Assembly: GCA_944989445.1 (NCBI GenBank) | Contig: CALYLW010000184.1 | Location: 616,455 to 680,454 of the forward strand | Direction: 5' to 3' | DNA length: 64,000 nt | DNA from: Ampullaceana balthica | Taxonomy: Eukaryota > Mollusca > Gastropoda > Lymnaeidae | Notes under the pieces: model-generated | The model's database searches: none | What the model was told of the DNA's origin: nothing | What the model saw: the letters and a program-made list of their open reading frames with translations, nothing else | Shown here: one piece after another, positions 48,101 to 61,600 of the stretch | Position numbering within the stretch: the first letter of the stretch is position 1 | Layout of the letters: every line of letters begins with the position of its first letter | Made by a program: the position numbers and the translations under genes

Positions 48101-49575
48101 TAACACAACAGACCACCATCACTAACACAACAGACAACCATCACTAACACAACAGACCACCATCACTAACACAACAGACCACCATCACTAACACAACAGA
48201 CAACCATCACTAACACAACAGACAACCATCACTAACACAAGAGACCACCATCACTAACACAACAGACCACCATCACTAACACAACAGACAACCATCACTA
48301 ACACAACAGACCACCATCACTAACACAACAGACCACCATCACTAACACAACAGACAACCATCACTAACACATGAGACAACCATCACTAACACAACAGACC
48401 ACCATCACTAACACAACAGACCACCATCACTAACACAAGAGACAACCATCACTAACACAACAGACAACCATCACTAACACAACAGACCACCATCACTAAC
48501 ACAACAGACCACCATCACTAACACAACAGACCACCATCACTAACACAACAGACCACCATCACTAACACAACAGACCACCATCACTAACACAAGAGACCAC
48601 CATCACTAACACAACAGACCACCATCACTAACACAAGAGACCACCATCACTAACACAACAGACAACCATCACTAACACAACAGACCACCATCACTAACAC
48701 AACAGACCACCATCACTAACACAAGAGACCACCATCACTAACACAACAGACCACCATCACTAACACAACAGACAACCATCACTAACACAAGAGACCACCA
48801 TCACTAACACAACAGACCACCATCACTAACACAAGAGACCACCATCACTAACACAACAGACCACCATCACTAACACAACAGACCACCATCACTAACACAA
48901 CAGACAACCATCACTAACACAACAGACCACCATCACTAACACAACAGACCACCATCACTAACACAAGAGACCACCATCACTAACACAACAGACCACCATC
49001 ACTAACACAACAGACAACCATCACTAACACAAGAGACCACCATCACTAACACAACAGACCACCATCACTAACACAAGAGACCACCATCACTAACACAACA
49101 GACCACCATCACTAACACAACAGACCACCATCACTAACACAACAGACAACCATCACTAACACAACAGACAACCATCACTAACACAAGAGACCACCATCAC
49201 TAACACAACAGACCACCATCACTAACACAACAGACCACCATCACTAACACAAGAGACCACCATCACTAACACAACAGACCACCATCACTAACACAACAGA
49301 CCACCATCACTAACACAACAGACAACCATCACTAACACAACAGACCACCATCACTAACACAACAGACCACCATCACTAACACAAGAGACCACCATCACTA
49401 ACACAACAGACCACCATCACTAACACAACAGACAACCATCACTAACACAAGAGACCACCATCACTAACACAACAGACCACCATCACTAACACAAGAGACC
49501 ACCATCACTAACACAACAGACCACCATCACTAACACAACAGACCACCATCACTAACACAAGAGACAACCATCTCT
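45135..49575. repeat. 4.4-kb satellite array, 22-bp unit, about 200 copies
   Basis: CACAACAGACCACCATCACT recurs every 22 bp. The + strand is almost free of G, so the strands are strongly asymmetric. Variants CAGACAACC and GAGACCACC form longer patterns that recur: the run near 47384 reappears near 47824 (440 bp, 20 units), and patterns near 48721 reappear 242 and 660 bp later. Confidence 0.97.
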
Positions 49576-49866
49576 ATCACATGAAAACGAAGTTCGTCTA
49601 TAGAAGTCATATATACACGTACAATTATAGAAAACATTTGCTGTCCTCACATCATTGTGACTTTGGTGCTTCTGGTTGCTCTATTGAAGTGAAATTGAGA
49701 CGAAATTCACTTTTGTAATATTGTAATATTGTCGTGGGGGGGGGAGCAGAAGTAGAAATAAAGATCAAGTCTACAACTGAACGAACAGGTCTTCATTGCT
49801 TCGTTATTTACGTGGGAACTTTCTCTAAGTTCCCATCAAACTGACAACTTTTGTGGGAACATTCAA

Positions 49867-50253
49867 TCAGTTACCATGCCTCGCCCTCACACCAGGTAGC
49901 AGCACGCACGGGGTATTTTCAATGTCCCTCTTGTCCCAATATATCGCCACTTCACCACGTGAAAACTTCTTGTTATAATACCTGACGTAACCAGCATGTG
50001 GCTTACAGTTTTTGTGACAATCAGACCATTTCAGATCAGATTCCAGGGGCGTATGAAGTGCTAGAGTATGGACTCTTTTTTTTAAACTGTAGCACACAGA
50101 ATGAAAGGTTACACCTTTGCAGAATAAAAAGTTTGATGACGTAAATAAACTCTGAATTACTCGAATTTTTTCTATCTCAGAAATTCGTTCAAATCGGATA
50201 ATAAACTGTGACCAGTTCAGGGGAGGGAATACCTCCATTGAAAACGACCACAA
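49867..50253 (-). other. Unrecognised 128-codon open frame
   Basis: An open frame starting MWSFSMEVFPPLNW and ending at TGA. It has scattered Cys and His residues but I recognise no domain, and it does not resemble the missing PH half of the RasGAP. In AT-rich non-coding DNA such a length can arise by chance. The rest of 49576-52016 has A/T runs and a C-run near 51965 and no other feature. Confidence 0.15.
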
Positions 50254-52016
50254 TTGACGGCTCCTGGGAGTCTGTATTGAAATATCCCACGGTTCAATGA
50301 TGGACTTCAGCCACTGGATACATTTGACATGTATCGTTCCAACAATATCCGATAATTACTTATTTTTTATACTGTCATAAATTCATGTTGATCTCTCACC
50401 GTGCATTCTTTCTTGGCTCTCATAACTTCTCAAAACCCAAACAAGTATGACTAATAAGTAAAATGTAACAAAATCTTTTTTTAAAAAGGACACGCTTTTA
50501 TTTACAAACATTTACAGACTGAAACGCGCTGATTTCCCCTGCCTTTGATGTAAACACGGGAATTTACGAGGGCTAGAGTGAAACCAGTGAGCCGTGGAGG
50601 TCAACCCTAGCCGACGACTATACATTCGAAATAGTGATAAATAGAGATAAACTAAAAATTGATTAATTTCATTACGGTACATTCGATCGATCTGAAATTT
50701 TGATACAATGCATTGTCATCCAAGATCTATATGTGGTAAAATTTTGAGATCTCTAGGTCCATCAGAAGTGGTTTAATTTTACGTTTCAAGATTTGAAGGA
50801 AGGATACAACATACAAACATTGTGACTTAAATAAAAGCGTGTAATAAATCAAACACATTAAATGCACATTTACTATAATAAAAAACGCGACCCTTTAATA
50901 TTCAAATTTAATATATGTATATATTTATAGAAAATTCAAATAATGTTTAAAAATTGAACTGTCAAACGAATCAAAGTGTCGCTGTGACTAGCTCATCGCC
51001 AGGTAACAAGTAACGTGGGAAGTCAACCCTTGGAGTTTGAGACACAAGCTCTCCCCTTCACCCACCAAGCCAGTGTGAGGTGGTTCCTTAAAGGTCAAGG
51101 TTACACTAAACCGGTCTTCACCCCGAGTTACGAAGCGGAGTAGTTCTTCTAAAAGTCATTTTCATAAAGTTTACTAGAATATCTTCGTCTATTAGTATCT
51201 TTCATTTTACAGTGATCACATTCAGTCAGTGATAGATTTTTAAATATAAAAGTATATTAATTACATGTTATTTAAGAAGATTACCAACATTTTATCGAGA
51301 TATTTTAATGACAGGAATCGACAATGGAGATTATAATTTTTTTATATATAAGACGATGATTTCTCGTTAACTTTCAACAAAAAAAATATGTTTCTTCATT
51401 ACATAATAGGTTGTGTTTTACCCTCCACCCCCCCCCCTTCTATCTTGGTAAAAGTAAATTTTATAAATAATTTAATTATCCACGGTGAAAAAATACATTT
51501 TTTTGAGTAGTTGGTCGGTCCTTTGAAAACAGATCACATGGGACAATTTAGTTTGTTATTCTGCCTGAAATACTTTTGTTGCAGAAATGGGAAAGATACT
51601 TTTGGTGCCCCGAAAGAAAACTTAAAAGGGAGTTGAACAGACCAAATAATGTGATAAACTTAGTTTTTTTAAATTATTTATTTTTTAGATTGTATAAATA
51701 TTTTTTTTAACTATTCAGTGTTAGGCTCCAGTAATGCGGAATATTAGTAAAAGGTATAACAAGGGCCGGAACTCCTAGAACAAATCTGTAAACAACGGTT
51801 AAAACCAACCCTCTGTATGCATGACTCGAGTTTCAATATAGAACTAGGAACATGGTTTATAACACCCCCAAACAATTTGAAACATTGACTGTTGAAATAA
51901 CCACAAACGCGTGACCTGATGCCAGTAACTTGTTAGCTAATCCCAGACCTCAGTTCATTCACTCCACCCCCCCCCCACCCCAGCCCACATGGACTTAATG
52001 GTGTTTGAGATAACTA

Positions 52017-52560
52017 CTGTAACCTCGCCAAGTACAGCCTAGATATAACTGTAACCTCGCCAAGTACAGCCTAGATATAACTGTAACCTTGCCAAGTACA
52101 GCCTAGATATAACTGTAACCTCGCCAGGTACAGCCTAGATATAACTGTAACCTCGCCAAGTACAGCCTAGATATAACTGTAACCTCGCCAGGTACAGCCT
52201 AGATATAACTGTAACCTCGCCAAGTACAGCCTATATATAACTGTAACCTCGCCAAGTACAGCCTAGATATAACTGTAACCTCGCCAAGTACAGCCTAGAT
52301 ATAACTGTAACCTCGCCAGGTACAGCCTAGATATAACTAACCACGCCAAGTACAGCCTAGATATAACTGTAACCTCGCCAAGTACAGCCTAGATATAACC
52401 GTAACATCGCCAGGTACAGCCTAGATATAAATGTAACCTCGCCAAGTACAGCCTAGATATAACTGTAACCTCGCCATGTACAGCCTAGATATAACTGTAA
52501 CCTCGCCAAGTACAGCCTAGATATAACTGTAACCTCGCCAAGTACAGCCTAGATATAACT
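52017..52560. repeat. Minisatellite, 32-bp unit, about 17 copies
   Basis: ACCTCGCCAAGTACAGCCTA recurs every 32 bp. AAGTAC, AGGTAC and ATGTAC variants are scattered. Confidence 0.96.
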
Positions 52561-52654
52561 GAGGTAGAACACATAAAGTTAAGAGAGGAATGTGTGAAAA
52601 TAAATGGGTTCGAACAAGCACTTGTGCACAATGGAGGGTCAGTGTAAACACTTA

Positions 52655-55600
52655 CACATGGCAACAGGGAGCACATGGCAACAATGATGACATGGCAACA
52701 GGGAGCACATGGCAACAGTGAGGACATGACAACAATGACATGACATGACAACAGGGAGCACATGGCAACAGTGAGGACATGACAACAGGGAGCACATAGC
52801 AACAGTGAAGACATGACAACAGGGAGCACATAGCAACAGTGAGGACATGACAACAGGGAGCACATAGCAACAGTGAAGACATGACAACAGGGAGCACATG
52901 GCAACAGTGAGGACATGACAACATGGAGCACATGACAACAGGGAGCACATAGCAACAGTGAAGACATGACAACAGGGAGCACATGTCAACAGTGAAGACA
53001 TGACAACAGGGAGCACATGTCAACAGTGAAGACATGACAACAGGGCGCACATGTCAACAGTGAAGACATGACAACAGGGCGCACATGTCAACAGTGAAGA
53101 CATGACAACAGGGCGCACATGTCAACAGTGAAGACATGACAACAGGGAGCACATGTCAACAGTGAAGACATGACAACAGGGCGCACATGTCAACAGTGAA
53201 GACATGACAACAGGGCGCACATGTCAACAGTGAAGACATGACAACAGGGCGCACATGTCAACAGTGAAGACATGACAACAGGGCGCACATGTCAACAGTG
53301 AAGACATGACAACAGGGAGCACATGTCAACAGTGAAGACATGACAACAGGGCGCACATGTCAACAGTGAAGACATGACAACAGGGCGCACATGTCAACAG
53401 TGAAGACATGACAACAGGGCGCACATGTCAACAGTGAAGACATGACAACAGGGAGCACATGTCAACAGTGAAGACATGACAACAGGGCGCACATGTCAAC
53501 AGTGAAGACATGACAACAGGGCGCACATGTCAACAGTGAAGACATGACAACAGGGCGCACATGTCAACAGTGAAGACATGACAACAGGGAGCACATGTCA
53601 ACAGTGAAGACATGACAACAGGGCGCACATGTCAACAGTGAAGACATGACAACAGGGCGCACATGTCAACAGTGAAGACATGACAACAGGGCGCACATGT
53701 CAACAGTGAAGACATGGCAACAGGGAGCACATGTCAACAGTGAAGACATGACAACAGGGAGCACATGGCAACAGTGAAGACATGACAACAGGGCGCACAT
53801 GTCAACAGTGAGGACATGACAACATGGAGCACATGACAACAGGGAGCACATGACAACAGGGAGCACATGGCAACAGTGAAGACATGACAACAGGGCGCAC
53901 ATGTCAACAGTGAGGACATGACAACATGGAGCACATGACAACATGGAGCACATAGCAACAGTGAGGACATGACAACAGGGAGCACATAGCAACAGTGAAG
54001 ACATGACAACAGGGAGCACATGGCAACAGTGAGGACATGACAACATGGAGCACATGACAACAGGGAGCACATAGCAACAGTGAAGACATGACAACAGGGA
54101 GCACATAGCAACAGTGAAGACATGACAACAGGGAGCACATGTCAACAGTGAAGACATGACAACAGGGAGCACATGTCAACAGTGAAGACATGACAACAGG
54201 GAGCACATGTCAACAGTGAAGACATGACAACAGGGCGCACATGTCAACAGTGAAGACATGACAACAGGGCGCACATGTCAACAGTGAAGACATGACAACA
54301 GGGCGCACATGTCAACAGTGAAGACATGGCAACAGGGAGCACATGTCAACAGTGAAGACATGACAACAGGGAGCACATGGCAACAGTGAAGACATGACAA
54401 CAGGGCGCACATGTCAACAGTGAGGACATGACAACATGGAGCACATGACAACAGGGAGCACATGACAACAGGGAGCACATGGCAACAGTGAAGACATGAC
54501 AACAGGGCGCACATGTCAACAGTGAGGACATGACAACATGGAGCACATGACAACATGGAGCACATAGCAACAGTGAGGACATGACAACAGGGAGCACATA
54601 GCAACAGTGAAGACATGACAACAGGGAGCACATGGCAACAGTGAGGACATGACAACATGGAGCACATGACAACAGGGAGCACATAGCAACAGTGAAGACA
54701 TGACAACAGGGAGCACATAGCAACAGTGAAGACATGACAACAGGGAGCACATGTCAACAGTGAAGACATGACAACAGGGAGCACATGTCAACAGTGAAGA
54801 CATGACAACAGGGAGCACATGGCAACAGTGAAGACATGACAACAGGGCGCACATGTCAACAGTGAGGACATGACAACATGGAGCACATGACAACAGGGAG
54901 CACATGACAACAGGGAGCACATGGCAACAGTGAAGACATGACAACAGGGCGCACATGTCAACAGTGAGGACATGACAACATGGAGCACATGACAACATGG
55001 AGCACATAGCAACAGTGAGGACATGACAACAGGGAGCACATAGCAACAGTGAAGACATGACAACAGGGAGCACATGGCAACAGTGAGGACATGACAACAT
55101 GGAGCACATGACAACAGGGAGCACATGGCAACAGTGAGGACATGACAACATGGAGCACATGACAACAGGGAGCACATAGCAACAGTGAAGACATGACAAC
55201 AGGGAGCACATGTCAACAGTGAAGACATGACAACAGGGAGCACATGTCAACAGTGAAGACATGACAACAGGGAGCACATGTCAACAGTGAAGACATGACA
55301 ACAGGGAGCACATGTCAACAGTGAAGACATGACAACAGGGCGCACATGTCAACAGTGAAGACATGACAACAGGGCGCACATGTCAACAGTGAAGACATGA
55401 CAACAGGGCGCACATGTCAACAGTGAAGACATGACAACAGGGCGCACATGTCAACAGTGAAGACATGACAACAGGGCGCACATGTCAACAGTGAAGACAT
55501 GACAACAGGGCGCACATGTCAACAGTGAAGACATGACAACAGGGAGCACATGGCAACAGTGAAGACATGACAACAGGGAGCACATGTCAACAGTGAGGAC

Positions 55601-58600
55601 ATGACAACAGGGAGCACATGTCAACAGTGAGGACATGACAACAGGGAGCACATGTCAACAGTGAGGACATGACAACAGGGCGCACATGTCAACAGTGAAG
55701 ACATGGCAACAGGGCGCACATGTCAACAGTGAAGACATGACAACAGGGCGCACATGTCAACAGTGAAGACATGACAACAGTGAAGACATGGCAACAGGGC
55801 GCACATGTCAACAGTGAAGACATGACAACAGGGCGCACATGTCAACAGTGAAGACATGACAACAGTGAAGGACATGACAACAGTGAAGACATGACAACAG
55901 GGAGCACATGACAACAGTGAAGACATGACAACAGGGAGCACATGACAACAGTGAAGACATGACAACAGGGAGCACATGTCAACAGTGAAGACATGACAAC
56001 AGTGAAGGACATGACAACAGTGAAGACATGACAACAGGGAGCACATGTCAACAGTGAAGACATGACAACAGGGAGCACATGACAACAGTGAAGACATGAC
56101 AACAGGGAGCACATGACAACAGTGAAGACATGACAACAGGGAGCACATGACAACAGGGCGCACATGTCAACAGTGAAGACATGACAACAGGGAGCACATG
56201 TCAACAGTGAAGACATGACAACAGGGAGCACATGACAACAGTGAAGACATGACAACAGGGAGCACATGACAACAGTGAAGACATGACAACAGGGAGCACA
56301 TGACAACAGGGCGCACATGTCAACAGTGAAGACATGACAACAGGGCGCACATGACAACAGGGCGCACATGTCAACAGTTAAGACATGACAACAGTGAGGA
56401 CATGACAACAATGACATGACATGACAACAGGGAGCACATGACAACAGTGAAGACATGACAACAGGGAGCACATGACAACAGTGAAGACATGACAACAGGG
56501 AGCACATGACAACAGGGCGCACATGTCAACAGTGAAGACATGACAACAGGGCGCACATGACAACAGGGCGCACATGTCAACAGTGAAGACATGACAACAG
56601 TGGGGACATGACAACAATGACATGACATGACAACAGGGAGCACATGACAACAGTGGGGACATGACAACAATGACATGACATGACAACAGGGAGCACATGT
56701 CAACAGGGAGCACATGTCAACAGTGAAGACATGACAACATGGAGCACATGGCAACAGTGAAGACATGACAACAGGGAGCACATGGCAACAGTGAGGACAT
56801 GACAACATGGAGCACATGACAACAGGGAGCACATAGCAACAGTGAAGACATGACAACAGGGAGCACATAGCAACAGTGAAGACATGACAACAGGGAGCAC
56901 ATGTCAACAGTGAAGACATGACAACAGGGAGCACATGTCAACAGTGAAGACATGACAACAGGGAGCACATGTCAACAGTGAAGACATGACAACAGGGCGC
57001 ACATGTCAACAGTGAAGACATGACAACAGGGCGCACATGTCAACAGTGAAGACATGACAACAGGGCGCACATGTCAACAGTGAAGACATGGCAACAGGGA
57101 GCACATGTCAACAGTGAAGACATGACAACAGGGAGCACATGGCAACAGTGAAGACATGACAACAGGGCGCACATGTCAACAGTGAGGACATGACAACATG
57201 GAGCACATGACAACAGGGAGCACATGACAACAGGGAGCACATGGCAACAGTGAAGACATGACAACAGGGCGCACATGTCAACAGTGAGGACATGACAACA
57301 TGGAGCACATGACAACATGGAGCACATAGCAACAGTGAGGACATGACAACAGGGAGCACATAGCAACAGTGAAGACATGACAACAGGGAGCACATGGCAA
57401 CAGTGAGGACATGACAACATGGAGCACATGACAACAGGGAGCACATAGCAACAGTGAAGACATGACAACAGGGAGCACATAGCAACAGTGAAGACATGAC
57501 AACAGGGAGCACATGTCAACAGTGAAGACATGACAACAGGGAGCACATGTCAACAGTGAAGACATGACAACAGGGAGCACATGGCAACAGTGAAGACATG
57601 ACAACAGGGCGCACATGTCAACAGTGAGGACATGACAACATGGAGCACATGACAACAGGGAGCACATGACAACAGGGAGCACATGGCAACAGTGAAGACA
57701 TGACAACAGGGCGCACATGTCAACAGTGAGGACATGACAACATGGAGCACATGACAACATGGAGCACATAGCAACAGTGAGGACATGACAACAGGGAGCA
57801 CATAGCAACAGTGAAGACATGACAACAGGGAGCACATGGCAACAGTGAGGACATGACAACATGGAGCACATGACAACAGGGAGCACATGGCAACAGTGAG
57901 GACATGACAACATGGAGCACATGACAACAGGGAGCACATAGCAACAGTGAAGACATGACAACAGGGAGCACATAGCAACAGTGAAGACATGACAACAGGG
58001 AGCACATGTCAACAGTGAAGACATGACAACAGGGAGCACATGTCAACAGTGAAGACATGACAACAGGGAGCACATGTCAACAGTGAAGACATGACAACAG
58101 GGAGCACATGTCAACAGTGAAGACATGACAACAGGGCGCACATGTCAACAGTGAAGACATGACAACAGGGCGCACATGTCAACAGTGAAGACATGACAAC
58201 AGGGCGCACATGTCAACAGTGAAGACATGACAACAGGGCGCACATGTCAACAGTGAAGACATGACAACAGGGCGCACATGTCAACAGTGAAGACATGACA
58301 ACAGGGAGCACATGGCAACAGTGAAGACATGACAACAGGGAGCACATGTCAACAGTGAGGACATGACAACAGGGAGCACATGTCAACAGTGAGGACATGA
58401 CAACAGGGAGCACATGTCAACAGTGAGGACATGACAACAGGGCGCACATGTCAACAGTGAAGACATGGCAACAGGGCGCACATGTCAACAGTGAAGACAT
58501 GACAACAGGGCGCACATGTCAACAGTGAAGACATGACAACAGTGAAGGACATGACAACAGTGAAGACATGACAACAGGGAGCACATGACAACAGTGAAGA

Positions 58601-61600
58601 CATGACAACAGGGAGCACATGACAACAGTGAAGACATGACAACAGGGAGCACATGTCAACAGTGAAGACATGACAACAGTGAAGGACATGACAACAGTGA
58701 AGACATGACAACAGGGAGCACATGTCAACAGTGAAGACATGACAACAGGGAGCACATGACAACAGTGAAGACATGACAACAGGGAGCACATGACAACAGT
58801 GAAGACATGACAACAGGGAGCACATGACAACAGGGCGCACATGTCAACAGTGAAGACATGACAACAGGGAGCACATGTCAACAGTGAAGACATGACAACA
58901 GGGAGCACATGACAACAGTGAGGACATGACAACAGGGCGCACATGTCAACAGTGAAGACATGACAACAGGGCGCACATGTCAACAGTGAAGACATGACAA
59001 CAGGGCGCACATGTCAACAGTGAAGACATGACAACAGTGAAGACATGGCAACAGGGCGCACATGTCAACAGTGAAGACATGACAACAGGGCGCACATGTC
59101 AACAGTGAAGACATGACAACAGTGAAGGACATGACAACAGTGAAGACATGACAACAGGGAGCACATGACAACAGTGAAGACATGACAACAGGGAGCACAT
59201 GACAACAGTGAAGACATGACAACAGGGAGCACATGTCAACAGTGAAGACATGACAACAGTGAAGGACATGACAACAGTGAAGACATGACAACAGGGAGCA
59301 CATGTCAACAGTGAAGACATGACAACAGGGAGCACATGACAACAGTGAAGACATGACAACAGGGAGCACATGACAACAGTGAAGACATGACAACAGGGAG
59401 CACATGACAACAGGGCGCACATGTCAACAGTGAAGACATGACAACAGGGAGCACATGTCAACAGTGAAGACATGACAACAGGGAGCACATGACAACAGTG
59501 AAGACATGACAACAGGGAGCACATGACAACAGTGAAGACATGACAACAGGGAGCACATGACAACAGGGCGCACATGTCAACAGTGAAGACATGACAACAG
59601 GGCGCACATGACAACAGGGCGCACATGTCAACAGTTAAGACATGACAACAGTGAGGACATGACAACAATGACATGACATGACAACAGGGAGCACATGACA
59701 ACAGTGAAGACATGACAACAGGGAGCACATGACAACAGTGAAGACATGACAACAGGGAGCACATGACAACAGGGCGCACATGTCAACAGTGAAGACATGA
59801 CAACAGGGCGCACATGACAACAGGGCGCACATGTCAACAGTGAAGACATGACAACAGTGGGGACATGACAACAATGACATGACATGACAACAGGGAGCAC
59901 ATGACAACAGTGGGGACATGACAACAATGACATGACATGACAACAGGGAGCACATGTCAACAGGGAGCACATGTCAACAGTGAAGACATGACAACAGGGA
60001 GCACATGTCAACAGTGAAGACATGACAACAGGGAGCACATGGCAACAGTGAGGACATGACAACATGGAGCACATGACAACAGGGAGCACATGACAACAGT
60101 GAAGACATGACAACAGGGAGCACATGCAACAGTGAAGACATGACAACAGGGAGCACATGACAACAGTGAAGACATGACAACAGGGAGCACATGTCAACAG
60201 TGAAGACATGACAACAGGGAGCACATGTCAACAGTGAAGACATGACAACAGGGAGCACATGACAACAGTGAAGACATGACAACAGGGAGCACATGTCAAC
60301 AGTGAAGACATGACAACAGGGAGCACATGTCAACAGTGAAGACATGACAACAGGGAGCACATGTCAACAGTGAAGACATGACAACAGGGAGCACATGACA
60401 ACAGTGAAGACATGACAACAGGGAGCACATGACAACAGTGAGGACATGACAACATGGAGCACATGACAACAGGGAGCACATGACAACAGGGAGCACATGG
60501 CAACAGTGAAGACATGACAACAGGGCGCACATGACAACAGTGAGGACATGACAACATGGAGCACATGACAACATGGAGCACATAGCAACAGTGAGGACAT
60601 GACAACAGGGAGCACATAGCAACAGTGAAGACATGACAACAGGGAGCACATGGCAACAGTGAGGACATGACAACATGGAGCACATGACAACAGGGAGCAC
60701 ATAGCAACAGTGAAGACATGACAACAGGGAGCACATAGCAACAGTGAAGACATGACAACAGGGAGCACATGTCAACAGTGAAGACATGACAACAGGGAGC
60801 ACATGTCAACAGTGAAGACATGACAACAGGGAGCACATGGCAACAGTGAAGACATGACAACAGGGCGCACATGTCAACAGTGAGGACATGACAACATGGA
60901 GCACATAACAACAGGGAGCACATGACAACAGGGAGCACATGGCAACAGTGAAGACATGACAACAGGGCGCACATGTCAACAGTGAGGACATGACAACATG
61001 GAGCACATGACAACATGGAGCACATAGCAACAGTGAGGACATGACAACAGGGAGCACATAGCAACAGTGAAGACATGACAACAGGGAGCACATGGCAACA
61101 GTGAGGACATGACAACATGGAGCACATGACAACAGGGAGCACATGGCAACAGTGAGGACATGACAACATGGAGCACATGACAACAGGGAGCACATAGCAA
61201 CAGTGAAGACATGACAACAGGGAGCACATAGCAACAGTGAAGACATGACAACAGGGAGCACATGTCAACAGTGAAGACATGACAACAGGGAGCACATGTC
61301 AACAGTGAAGACATGACAACAGGGAGCACATGTCAACAGTGAAGACATGACAACAGGGAGCACATGTCAACAGTGAAGACATGACAACAGGGCGCACATG
61401 TCAACAGTGAAGACATGACAACAGGGCGCACATGTCAACAGTGAAGACATGACAACAGGGCGCACATGTCAACAGTGAAGACATGACAACAGGGCGCACA
61501 TGTCAACAGTGAAGACATGACAACAGGGCGCACATGTCAACAGTGAAGACATGACAACAGGGAGCACATGGCAACAGTGAAGACATGACAACAGGGAGCA

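Noticed and set aside
45135..49575. CRISPR-like array
   Set aside because: There are no unique spacers between repeats and the genome is eukaryotic. It is a simple satellite.
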